A DNA stretch of 64,000 nt. It comes from an uncultured Raoultella sp. Lineage in GTDB: Bacteria; Pseudomonadota; Gammaproteobacteria; Enterobacterales; Enterobacteriaceae. Below the pieces are notes generated by a model that made no database searches, was not told the origin of the DNA, and saw only the letters and a list, made by a program, of their open reading frames with translations. The number at the start of each line of letters is the position of its first letter. Position 1 is the stretch's first letter. A program made the position numbers and the translations under genes. The stretch is taken from positions 1 to 64,000 of the forward strand of contig CAAEVH010000016.1 in NCBI GenBank assembly GCA_900759445.1. Direction: 5' to 3'. Positions 10,649 through 17,537 of the stretch are shown here, piece after piece.

Positions 10649-10670
10649 CTTTGCGGTAAGCGCCGCAAAG
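10649..10670. repeat. Inverted repeat in the fdoG-fdhD divergent region
   Basis: CTTTGCGG and CCGCAAAG form a perfect 8-bp inverted repeat with a 6-base spacer, 42 bases before the fdoG start codon. It lies in the 157-bp divergent promoter region and could be an operator or a leader hairpin; no known factor is assigned. Confidence 0.5.
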
Positions 10671-10764
10671 GTTCAGAATTGGGGGGTGATCACCCTTTCA
10701 CTTGAAGGGGTATGCAAAGAATACCACATTGTGTGTATGCCTGTTCCAATACGGTTAAGACAAA

Positions 10765-11601
10765 GTGAATAAGAACCCTCCCGAACAAATTGAAAATGTG
10801 ACAAGCATCACAGGATGTCGTCAGGTCGCGCTCTGGAAGCGCGATGATTTGCAACATCCGCAGTCTGACGAATTAGCCGAAGAGGTTCCTGTGGCGCTGG
10901 TCTATAACGGTATCTCACACGTTGTCATGATGGCCTCTCCCAAGGATCTGCAACGATTTGCCGTCGGTTTCTCATTATCCGAAGGGATTATTGAAAACCG
11001 GCGCGAGATCTACGGGATGGAGGTGGTGCAGGCCTGCAACGGTCTGGAAGTGCAGATTGAACTTTCCAGCCGTCGTTTTATGGGGCTGAAAGAGCGCCGT
11101 CGCGCGCTGGCCGGGCGCACCGGCTGCGGCGTTTGCGGCGTTGAGCAGCTCAACGATATCGGCAAGCCGGTGCAACCTTTACCTTTCACGCAAACCTTTA
11201 GCCTGGGGAATCTCGATCGCGCGCTGGAACAGCTTCGTGATGTTCAGCCGATTGGCCATATCACCGGCTGCACCCATGCGGCAGCGTGGCTGCGTCCGTC
11301 TGGTGAGCTGGCGGGCGGACACGAGGATGTCGGGCGTCACGTCGCGCTGGACAAACTGCTGGGGCGGCGCGTAGAAGAGGGCGATGACTGGCAATGCGGG
11401 GCGGCGTTAGTCTCCAGCCGCGCCAGCTACGAGATGGTGCAGAAGGCGGCAATGTGCGGGGTGGAAATTCTGTTTGCGGTTTCCGCCGCCACTGCGCTGG
11501 CGGTGGAGGTCGCGGAACGTTGCAACCTGACGCTGGTGGGCTTTTGCCGCCCGGGCAGGGCGACGGTTTACACCCATCCGCAGCGGCTGATCGCAGGTTA
11601 A
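10765..11601 (+). CDS. fdhD: Formate dehydrogenase sulfurtransferase FdhD
   Basis: FdhD transfers sulfur from IscS to the Mo-bis-MGD cofactor of formate dehydrogenases before export; it acts in the cytoplasm. The 278-residue protein has the essential cysteine motif GCGVCGV near residues 118-124, and conserved blocks [16 protein letters not shown] and [20 protein letters not shown]. The start is a GTG at 10765, which places the N-terminus ([11 protein letters not shown]) in register with E. coli FdhD. The gene is monocistronic and divergent from fdoG. Confidence 0.95.
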   Translation: MNKNPPEQIENVTSITGCRQVALWKRDDLQHPQSDELAEEVPVALVYNGISHVVMMASPKDLQRFAVGFSLSEGIIENRREIYGMEVVQACNGLEVQIELSSRRFMGLKERRRALAGRTGCGVCGVEQLNDIGKPVQPLPFTQTFSLGNLDRALEQLRDVQPIGHITGCTHAAAWLRPSGELAGGHEDVGRHVALDKLLGRRVEEGDDWQCGAALVSSRASYEMVQKAAMCGVEILFAVSAATALAVEVAERCNLTLVGFCRPGRATVYTHPQRLIAG

Positions 11602-11728
11602 AAATAAGTCAATTTTTTTGAATGATGAGAGCAAATCCTTCCGCTTTTAGTTGTGGGTTGTGAGGTCTACTATTTATCACATCAAGGCAAAACGCCTTAC
11701 CCAAACAACTTAATGAAGGATTTACATC

Positions 11729-11941
11729 ATGAAAATCATCAAAACTTTTGCTGCAGTTATCGCTCTTACCGCTTCCTTCGGTTCTTTCGCTGCACAGTCA
11801 GTGAGCGCAACCTCCTCTACAATGGACGGCGCGGAAGCGAAAATCGCCGCTCAGGCTCAGGCCGCCGGTGCTTCTTCTTACACCATCACCGAAGCCTTCA
11901 CCGGTAACCGCGTGCATATGACGGCAGAACTGAACAAATAA
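11729..11941 (+). CDS. Small secreted YhcN/BhsA/McbA (DUF1471) family protein
   Basis: This 70-residue protein has a clear signal peptide (MKIIKTFAAVIALTASFGSFA, cleavage probably after AFA near residue 22). A short mature domain follows that reads as the DUF1471 fold common to YhcN, BhsA and McbA: KIAAQAQAAGASSYTITEAF and a C-terminal TAELNK. Family members are periplasmic stress or biofilm-associated proteins, and the exact role here is unknown. AAGGATT lies 10 bases before the start and a strong terminator follows, so it is a single-gene unit. It takes the position of yiiG in E. coli K-12 but is unrelated to it. Confidence 0.85.
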   Translation: MKIIKTFAAVIALTASFGSFAAQSVSATSSTMDGAEAKIAAQAQAAGASSYTITEAFTGNRVHMTAELNK

Positions 11942-11962
11942 AACCGGCACCACCGTCGAAAG

Positions 11963-11990
11963 AGCGCCTGCGGGCGCTTTTTTTGTTTTT
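11963..11990 (+). terminator. Terminator of the DUF1471 gene
   Basis: AGCGCC (11963-11968) pairs with GGCGCT (11973-11978) around the loop TGCG, followed by a T-rich run to 11990. Confidence 0.9.
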
Positions 11991-12044
11991 GTGCTTTCAT
12001 CATCGTGAAATCCCTCCACCCAACGCCTCCACTTCTCCTCAAAA

Positions 12045-12066
12045 AAATGTGGTGTTTATCACGTTT
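12045..12066. promoter_or_regulatory. CRP-binding site, upstream copy
   Basis: The 22-bp stretch beginning AAATGTGG and ending ATCACGTTT matches the CRP consensus (AAATGTGA-N6-TCACATTT) at about 17 of 22 positions. It lies in the 400-bp gene-free region (11942-12342) in front of the phosphotransferase cluster, about 290 bases before the kinase start. Confidence 0.7.
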
Positions 12067-12195
12067 CTCTTCTTTGCTTTTGGCAACGAGGTTAAGCCTC
12101 TGGCAAGCAAAATGACGCGCTCTCCTCTCAATATTTAACCTAATGAATAATAAAGTTATTTAAAAATAACTGTTAAGACGATCTCATCTTTTAAG

Positions 12196-12211
12196 TGAGA
12201 TGTTCATCACA
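12196..12211. promoter_or_regulatory. CRP-binding site, promoter-proximal copy
   Basis: TGAGA-TGTTCA-TCACA differs from the CRP core TGTGA-N6-TCACA by one base. An AT-rich -10-like TATATC follows at 12228-12233, so the site could sit near the -40 region of the cluster promoter. Apart from the two CRP-like sites I see no other convincing signal in 11991-12342, which is noticeably AT-rich. Confidence 0.65.
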
Positions 12212-12342
12212 AAAAACACTCCATATTTATATCTGTCAATCGTTACAACGGATAAATTAATCATAATTATGTGATCTTGATTGCAAATCCAGGTCTTGAA
12301 CTTAGGGATAAATGTGGGCAAGCAAATATGACGGTGGTGACC

Positions 12343-13323
12343 ATGAAAATCGGTATTGTTATTAGCGGCGGCGATGTATCTGGAATTAATAATTTCATTT
12401 TTCAGGTTGCGAAACTCGCGAGCGCGGAGATCACCATTTTTAATGGTGGAATACCTGGGCTGCTCGATAAAAATCACCAGGACATCGCCTGGCGGGATCT
12501 TGTTGATTTCTCTATTTGTTCACTGCCTGTTATTACGTCCGGCCGAACCACTCGCAAATTGCTGAGGAATGAGTATGAAACTATAGCCAGGAAAATTAAG
12601 TCACTGCGCCTTGATGTACTTATTATGGCCGGTGGTGATGGCAGCCTACAGTTCCTTAATACGCTTAGCGAATTTGATATTAACTGTTTCGGTGTCGGGA
12701 TGACTATCGATAACGATGTATACGGTAGTGATTATACTATCGGATTTTCTACAGCCTGCGAACAAATTATCAAGGAGGTTTCTCGTTTAAGAAATACCGG
12801 CAGGGCATTACCTGGGCGGGTGTTTATGGTTGAAATATTAGGAGGGTATTGTGGAGAGCTAACGCTGCAGTCAGCGATTAAAAGTAATGCCGATATTGCG
12901 CTGATCCCGGAAGCACAGATGCCATTAGAGGATCTGGCTGAGCGCGTCAGAGGCAAGCTTCGCGAGCAAAACAGCGTGGTGATACTTTGCTCTGAAGGTT
13001 ACACCAGGGAGTACTCACCTGGGTTTCAAGGGGCTATCGATACGATGATCAAGCAGCTTGAGCCACGTATCGGTGTCCGCATCCGTAAAACCATCATCGG
13101 CTATGGACTGCGCAGCGGCGACCCGACCTGCGAAGAAATTTACCAGGGCACGATCATGGCGAATGAAGTTGTTCGCTGTATTCAGTCAGGAATGAAAAAT
13201 AAAGCCATTATTATAAATTCAAGCAATAAACCTATTCCAATTGACTTAGTCAGTATGAAAAAACGTCTGGTAGATATCGAAGGACATCATTATAAACTTG
13301 CCAAACAACTCAATATTATTTGA
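12343..13323 (+). CDS. PfkA-family ketohexose-phosphate kinase, divergent, in PTS cluster
   Basis: The 326-residue product is a 6-phosphofructokinase family member clearly distinct from the true pfkA at 42458. Retained features are the ATP loop SGGD (8-11), GGDGS (97-101, the ATP-dependent form and not GGDD of pyrophosphate enzymes), the catalytic TIDND (121-125, base Asp123), and Arg159, Arg248 and Arg257, equivalent to E. coli Arg162, Arg243 and Arg252. Altered features are Met120 in place of Gly124, Gly168 in place of Arg171, and Tyr254 in place of His249, all near the sugar-phosphate pocket. It probably phosphorylates the sugar phosphate delivered by the adjacent PTS for cleavage by the adjacent aldolase. 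The start was chosen by alignment; ATG at 12328 is an alternative. Codon use is more AT-rich than in flanking genes. Confidence 0.85.
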   Translation: MKIGIVISGGDVSGINNFIFQVAKLASAEITIFNGGIPGLLDKNHQDIAWRDLVDFSICSLPVITSGRTTRKLLRNEYETIARKIKSLRLDVLIMAGGDGSLQFLNTLSEFDINCFGVGMTIDNDVYGSDYTIGFSTACEQIIKEVSRLRNTGRALPGRVFMVEILGGYCGELTLQSAIKSNADIALIPEAQMPLEDLAERVRGKLREQNSVVILCSEGYTREYSPGFQGAIDTMIKQLEPRIGVRIRKTIIGYGLRSGDPTCEEIYQGTIMANEVVRCIQSGMKNKAIIINSSNKPIPIDLVSMKKRLVDIEGHHYKLAKQLNII

Positions 13324-13334
13324 GGAGACCCTAC

Positions 13335-13649
13335 ATGCTGAAAATTCTTTGCGTATGTGGCTGCGGCCTCGGTTCAAGCTTTGCCATCGAAATGACGGCG
13401 AAAGCAGTATTAAAGAAGCTGGAAATTCCTGCACATATTGAACATACCACCGTATCTGAAGCTGGAGCATTTAAATCTGACATTATTCTGACGCAAAAAA
13501 CATTCGCCGACATATTAACCGCCGACGCTACTGAAGAGGAAATAAAACGAGTGGTGGTCCTCAATAAGCTGACGGATAAAGATGAAATTGAGCGAAAAAT
13601 CGTCTCATTCCTGAAAGAGCGTAATCTGAAGGTGGCCGATCATGAATAG
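13335..13649 (+). CDS. PTS sugar transporter subunit IIB (ascorbate/galactitol type)
   Basis: A 104-residue stand-alone IIB protein that takes phosphate from IIA and donates it to the sugar during transport. The N-terminus MLKILCVCGCGLGSS holds the phospho-cysteine loop C-G-x-G-x-GSS typical of UlaB/GatB-like proteins; the acceptor is most likely Cys8. GAGGAG lies just before the ATG at 13335 and overlaps the kinase stop codon, which favours this start over a TTG at 13320 and suggests coupling. The 3' end overlaps the IIC start by eight bases. Confidence 0.93.
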   Translation: MLKILCVCGCGLGSSFAIEMTAKAVLKKLEIPAHIEHTTVSEAGAFKSDIILTQKTFADILTADATEEEIKRVVVLNKLTDKDEIERKIVSFLKERNLKVADHE

Positions 13650-15009
13650 CTTTATCGAGTTTATTGTAAAAGATTTGCTCGGCCAGGCTTCGATATTAAT
13701 CGCGTTTATTGCCATGCTGGGTCTGATCTTACAGAAGAAGTCAGTGGGTAAAACAGTAGAGGGGACATTTAAAACGCTGCTCGGGTTCTTAATTATGATG
13801 GCCGGCATTAATATTATTGTCGCCACCCTGAGCTTCCTTAACGATATCTTCACCCACGGTTTCGGGATGAAAGGATACATCACCGATGTCGCCGCTATCG
13901 CCGGTCTGGCGAATCGGGAGCTGGGTTCTGAAGTGGCGCTGACGCTGATGGTGATCTTTGCCGTTAACATTATTATCGCCCGCCTGACGCCGCTGAAATA
14001 TATCTTCCTCACCGGGCAGGCGCTGCTGTGGATGGCGACGATTGGCACGGTGATTGGCTACAAAGCCGGGCTGACCGGGCTGCCGCTGATCCTGACCGGC
14101 GGTATCTTTGGCGGCGTCATGGCGGTACTGATGCCGGCATTAGCGCAGCCGGTGGTCAGACGCATTACCGATTCTGACGATGTGGCCCTCGGCCATTTTT
14201 GCACCATCGGATATTTAGTCCAGGCAGCGGTGGCCAAAGTGGTGGGTAAAGGCTCCCGTTCCACTGAAGATCTTGAACTGCCTGATAACTTCAAGTTTCT
14301 GCAGGATACCTATCTCGCCATGGCGGTGGTGATGGTCCCCATGTACCTGATTCCGGCGCTGGCGGCCGGACCAGAGTATATCGCCCAGTTTTCCGGCGGC
14401 GTGAACTACATGATGTATGCCTTTATGCAGTCTGTTCAGTTTGTGGCAGGGGTCTTTGTCCTCTACAGCGGCGTGCGCTTATTACTGAATGAACTGGTCC
14501 CGGCTTTTCGCGGTATTGCCATGCGTATTGTTCCGGATGCGAAACCAGCGCTGGACTGCCCCGTACTGTTCCCTTATGCCCCGAACGCGGTCATCGTGGG
14601 ATTCCTGGCGACTACCGTGGGTTCGATCATCGGCATGTTGGTCTTCCCGATGTTTGGCCTGGCGATGATCCTCCCGGGACTGTTAACCAACTTCTTTGCC
14701 GGCGGTACGGCGGGCGTCTTTGGTAATGCGCTGGGGGGGCGTCGCGGGGCAATGATTGGCGGCGTGGTTCACGGTCTGTTTATTACTTTCCTGCCTGCCA
14801 TTCTGGTACCGATGCTTGAAAGCTACGGTTTTACCGGCGTCACATTCAGTGATTCAGATGTCATTAGTTCAGGGCTGGTATTAGGCCATGCCTTGCAGAA
14901 TAACTGGTTATTTGTCGCCTTGTTTATTGTTTTTGTCGCCGCACTGGCATGGTTCGTAAACGGTACATCATCTAAGCCTAAAGGGGAAAATATTCATGAG
15001 TCTGTATAA
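13642..15009 (+). CDS. PTS sugar transporter subunit IIC, UlaA/SgaT family
   Basis: This 455-residue polytopic membrane protein reads as the UlaA (SgaT) family of PTS permeases. The E. coli L-ascorbate IIC is 465 residues. About ten hydrophobic segments are visible, with family-like stretches TLLGFLIMMAGINIIV near residue 47, ARLTPLKYIFLTGQALLW near 113-130, and FAGGTAGVFGNALGGRRGAM in the C-terminal third. It forms the translocation channel and sugar site. The family includes ascorbate transporters, but no ula catabolic genes are here and a kinase plus aldolase are present instead, so ascorbate is an unlikely substrate. It overlaps the aldolase gene by 14 bases. Confidence 0.92.
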   Translation: MNSFIEFIVKDLLGQASILIAFIAMLGLILQKKSVGKTVEGTFKTLLGFLIMMAGINIIVATLSFLNDIFTHGFGMKGYITDVAAIAGLANRELGSEVALTLMVIFAVNIIIARLTPLKYIFLTGQALLWMATIGTVIGYKAGLTGLPLILTGGIFGGVMAVLMPALAQPVVRRITDSDDVALGHFCTIGYLVQAAVAKVVGKGSRSTEDLELPDNFKFLQDTYLAMAVVMVPMYLIPALAAGPEYIAQFSGGVNYMMYAFMQSVQFVAGVFVLYSGVRLLLNELVPAFRGIAMRIVPDAKPALDCPVLFPYAPNAVIVGFLATTVGSIIGMLVFPMFGLAMILPGLLTNFFAGGTAGVFGNALGGRRGAMIGGVVHGLFITFLPAILVPMLESYGFTGVTFSDSDVISSGLVLGHALQNNWLFVALFIVFVAALAWFVNGTSSKPKGENIHESV

Positions 15010-15838
15010 TTTCAACGATATTCTGAAAGTCGCCCAGCAAAGAAATTACAAAGCTATTGGCTCATTTAATTTGCACTGTATTGAAATGCTACCGGCTTTT
15101 TTTAAAGCTGCGCAAAAGAGCAATAGCCCTTTAATGATTCAAATCTCGACCGGTACGGCGGAATATCTTGGCTATCGTTTACTGGTGGATGCCGTTCGCT
15201 CACTGGCGGAAAGTGAAAATGTGCCAACCTGTCTGCATCTGGATCACTGTTCTGATATTAGCGCGATTGAAACGGCCATGAATGCCGGATTTTCATCGGT
15301 TATGTATGACGGTTCACACCTGGGGCTCGAAGAAAATATCGGCAATACGCGGATTGTGGTGGAAATGGCGCGGCCGCGGAATATCACCGTTGAAGGGGAG
15401 CTGGGCGCCATCGGGGGTTCAGAAGATGGTAAAGCCGTTGCCGCAGAGGATATCTGTTTTACCACCGTCGAAGACGCCACGCGCTTCGTAAATGAGACCC
15501 AGGTTGACATGCTGGCTGTATCCGTCGGCACGGTGCACGGCCTTTATACCGGAAAGGCGCAGATCCAGCATCAGCGCCTGAAGGAGATTAGCCGGGCTAC
15601 GGGCGTTCCGCTGGTGCTGCACGGCGGTACCGGCGTCAGTGATGAGGATATGCGTAAAGCGGTGACTGAAGGGATTAATAAGGTCAATGTGGGCACAGAA
15701 ATGAACGTGCAGTGGGTTGACCAATGTAAAACCACTTTTGAAAAAGGCAAGGTTAATGACAGCGTGCGTAAGTTTTTAATTCCCGCCAATAATGCGGTCA
15801 CGCAGGTGCTGATGGAAAAAATGGAATTATTTAAATAG
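14996..15838 (+). CDS. Class II ketose-1,6-bisphosphate aldolase (GatY/FbaA-like)
   Basis: A 280-residue zinc-dependent class II aldolase. It should split a ketohexose 1,6-bisphosphate into dihydroxyacetone phosphate and an aldehyde phosphate. Key residues are visible: LHLDHC (Asp83 catalytic, His84 zinc), VEGELGAIGG near 132-141, GTVHGLY with zinc His181, and VLHGGTGVS with His209, followed by the phosphate loop INKVNVGTEMN. Length and motifs are closer to GatY/KbaY tagatose-bisphosphate aldolases than to the longer FbaA. It overlaps the IIC gene and shares the operon with a PfkA-type kinase, which together define a ketose-phosphate cleavage route. The stereochemistry of the substrate cannot be read from sequence. 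Confidence 0.9.
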   Translation: MSLYNFNDILKVAQQRNYKAIGSFNLHCIEMLPAFFKAAQKSNSPLMIQISTGTAEYLGYRLLVDAVRSLAESENVPTCLHLDHCSDISAIETAMNAGFSSVMYDGSHLGLEENIGNTRIVVEMARPRNITVEGELGAIGGSEDGKAVAAEDICFTTVEDATRFVNETQVDMLAVSVGTVHGLYTGKAQIQHQRLKEISRATGVPLVLHGGTGVSDEDMRKAVTEGINKVNVGTEMNVQWVDQCKTTFEKGKVNDSVRKFLIPANNAVTQVLMEKMELFK

Positions 15839-15874
15839 TCCAAACCGCAATAATAGATTGTTATTACCAGGTTA

Positions 15875-15893
15875 GCCCTGCACCCGTCAGGGC
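15875..15893 (+). repeat. Intercistronic hairpin between aldolase and 89-residue gene
   Basis: GCCCTG and CAGGGC form a 6-bp stem with a 7-base loop just upstream of the ribosome-binding site GGGAGAAG. There is no T-run, so it may limit translation or stabilise mRNA and is unlikely to terminate. Confidence 0.5.
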
Positions 15894-15904
15894 GGGAGAA
15901 GATT

Positions 15905-16174
15905 ATGTTTCAATCACTGAAAGCGTTGTGGAAAAAAGAGAATCATCCGCCGCAGGATTATGATCGGCTGTCCCGTGAGCTGGCTGAGGAAATAAAGACG
16001 CTGGAAAATGAACTGCAGGGCGAGCCTGGCAATGGTGAAATCCAGAAGGCATTGATGCTGAAGTATAACAGGGCGCTATCGGTGTATGCTAAAAGCAAAA
16101 TACATCGTCAGGATATCGACGCACTATTTATTCGTATTGATGAGTTACGCAATATTATTCGCCGTAATATCTAG
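15905..16174 (+). CDS. Uncharacterised 89-residue helical protein in PTS cluster
   Basis: I do not recognise this gene. The product is 89 residues, highly charged and predicted mostly helical. It has a short basic amphipathic start (FQSLKALWKKENH), a likely coiled-coil region (RLSRELAEEIKTLENELQ), and a second charged helix ending DELRNIIRRNI. There is no signal peptide, transmembrane segment, cysteine or obvious catalytic motif. It has a good ribosome-binding site (GGGAGAAG), and its stop codon overlaps the Shine-Dalgarno of the following IIA gene, so it is a genuine member of the operon. A structural or regulatory partner of the PTS or the aldolase is possible, but this is inference from position only. 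Confidence 0.75.
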   Translation: MFQSLKALWKKENHPPQDYDRLSRELAEEIKTLENELQGEPGNGEIQKALMLKYNRALSVYAKSKIHRQDIDALFIRIDELRNIIRRNI

Positions 16175-16183
16175 GGAGGCGTA

Positions 16184-16621
16184 ATGACCATAAAAGATTT
16201 GCTGATTGAGGCCGATGCGATTCAGGTCGGCGTGATGGAGTCTGACTGGCGCAAGGTGATTGAGCTTGCCGCCAGTCCCCTGGTGGCGAACGGGTATATC
16301 TCTGAGAGTTATAGTAAAGCGGTTATTGATAATACTCTCAATCATGGAGCTTATTACGTATTCGAAGAGGGGATTGCCATTCCCCATGCCAGACCGGAGT
16401 GCGGGGTGAAGCGAAACTGCTTCAGTCTGGTGGTATTAGATAAACCGATTCAATTTGCCGGAAGCGACAGGGCGGATATCGTCATTATGTTCGGCGCTCA
16501 GGATAGTAATGCGCATATTGAAGAGGGAATTCGGGCGATTGTTGCGCTGCTGGACAATAACGAAACCATGGCCAGGCTTCGCGCCGCCAGTACCAGAGAA
16601 GAGGTGATTGCGTTGTTATGA
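16184..16621 (+). CDS. PTS sugar transporter subunit IIA (fructose/mannitol/ascorbate type 2)
   Basis: A 145-residue PTS IIA type-2 domain that accepts phosphate from HPr on a histidine and passes it to the IIB protein encoded at 13335. The active-site motif GIAIPHARPE is present with phospho-acceptor His68. It resembles UlaC and the IIA domains of fructose and mannitol permeases. GGGAGG at 16173-16178 precedes the ATG. The gene overlaps the downstream P-loop kinase gene by four bases (ATGA), indicating translational coupling. With the IIB and IIC genes it completes a full enzyme II complex. Confidence 0.93.
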   Translation: MTIKDLLIEADAIQVGVMESDWRKVIELAASPLVANGYISESYSKAVIDNTLNHGAYYVFEEGIAIPHARPECGVKRNCFSLVVLDKPIQFAGSDRADIVIMFGAQDSNAHIEEGIRAIVALLDNNETMARLRAASTREEVIALL

Positions 16622-17172
16622 ACAGACATCTCACTGCAGGCTGTAAAACCGTGATCTTAATTAACGGCATCCCCGCTTCGGGAAAGAGCACGATAACCCA
16701 GGCGCTATCGCAAACCTTTGGCCTGCCGCTCCTGACCATCGATGAGATTAAAGAGCCGTTTATGGCGTGCTTTACCGACATCGATCGGCCTTTTAACCGT
16801 CAGTTGGGATGCGCGGCCTACGAGGTTATCTGGTCGATCATCGGGAATTCGCCAGCCAACGTTATCTGGTTAATCGACGCCTGGTTCGGTTTCCAGCCCC
16901 GGGAAACTCTGCAGCGGTTGCTGCATCAGGCGGGGGTTGAGAAAGTGGTTGAGATCTGGAATCAAATCTCCCCTGAGCTTGCCGTGTCACGCTATGCCAC
17001 GCGCCTGCAGGAGCGCCGCGCGGGCCACCCCGGAGAAGAATATCTGCCGGAACTTGCCCTGCTGGCTGAACGGGCTGAGCCGATGCGATTTGGCCCGGTC
17101 TTCACGGTGGATCAACAGCAACCGCTGGATATTGTCAGGCTATCGGCGTGGATTAAGCAGACGCTAGGTTGA
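16618..17172 (+). CDS. P-loop small-molecule kinase-like NTPase, last gene of PTS cluster
   Basis: A 184-residue protein with a clear Walker A loop, GIPASGKST (17-25), near the N-terminus. An acidic strand follows (VIWLIDAWFGF), then an arginine-rich lid-like segment (SRYATRLQERRAGHPGEEYL near 130-149). This is the layout of AAA_33/nucleoside-kinase-like small-molecule kinases such as gluconate or shikimate kinase; chloramphenicol-phosphotransferase-like proteins are related too. The start overlaps the IIA stop, so it belongs to the operon. The substrate is unknown. It could phosphorylate a sugar taken up or made in the pathway, complementing the PfkA-type kinase, but a regulatory NTPase is also possible. 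Confidence 0.8.
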   Translation: MNRHLTAGCKTVILINGIPASGKSTITQALSQTFGLPLLTIDEIKEPFMACFTDIDRPFNRQLGCAAYEVIWSIIGNSPANVIWLIDAWFGFQPRETLQRLLHQAGVEKVVEIWNQISPELAVSRYATRLQERRAGHPGEEYLPELALLAERAEPMRFGPVFTVDQQQPLDIVRLSAWIKQTLG

Positions 17173-17184
17173 CGGAGCGTCTGA

Positions 17185-17217
17185 TTGCCGGATAGCGCTT
17201 ACGCCTGTCCGGCCTAC
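17185..17217. repeat. REP-like palindromic element
   Basis: The stretch TGCCGGATAGCGC...CCTGTCCGGCCTAC has the form of an enterobacterial REP (PU) unit. It fills the gap between the convergent kinase and azlD genes, and the azlD stop codon lies at its edge (17214). Confidence 0.8.
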
Positions 17218-17537
17218 GAAAGTCCGGCCAGACGCAGCAGCGCCGTGACCACCGCCGCCGAAATAATCACCACGATCAGCGGCATCTTGCGCCAGGCAAG
17301 AAAAACGGCGAAACCGACGCCCAGCACTCGTGCCATGCCAGCAAAATGTTCACCTTCATAAAAGGTGGTCGCCAGGGCCACAGAAAACAGCAACACCGTT
17401 GCCGCATCGGAAAGCAGCGCCTGAGATCGTTCAGAAAGCGCTAAACGACTGCCGAGCTTCGCCCCGCCCAGGCGCATCAAATAGGTTCCTGCCGATAAAA
17501 TCGCCATGCCGACGATGAACAGCGTGATATCAGCCAT
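17214..17537 (-). CDS. azlD: AzlD-family branched-chain amino acid exporter small subunit
   Basis: A 107-residue hydrophobic protein with about four transmembrane helices (for example ITLFIVGMAILSAGTYLMRL at residues 4-23). It reads as the AzlD family, the small partner of AzlC in branched-chain amino acid export; the E. coli paralogue pair is YgaZH. Family features are the early YLMRLGG and the C-terminal WRKMPLIVVIISAAVVTALL. It begins where azlC ends (stop and start share base 17537), so the two are translationally coupled and divergent from an XRE regulator. Confidence 0.88.
   Translation of the reverse strand: MADITLFIVGMAILSAGTYLMRLGGAKLGSRLALSERSQALLSDAATVLLFSVALATTFYEGEHFAGMARVLGVGFAVFLAWRKMPLIVVIISAAVVTALLRLAGLS

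Noticed and set aside
12343..13323. The PfkA paralogue as a degenerate duplicate of pfkA.
   Set aside because: It is full length, keeps the catalytic Asp and ATP motifs, has many coordinated substitutions and is translationally linked to a PTS operon, so it is a distinct active family member.
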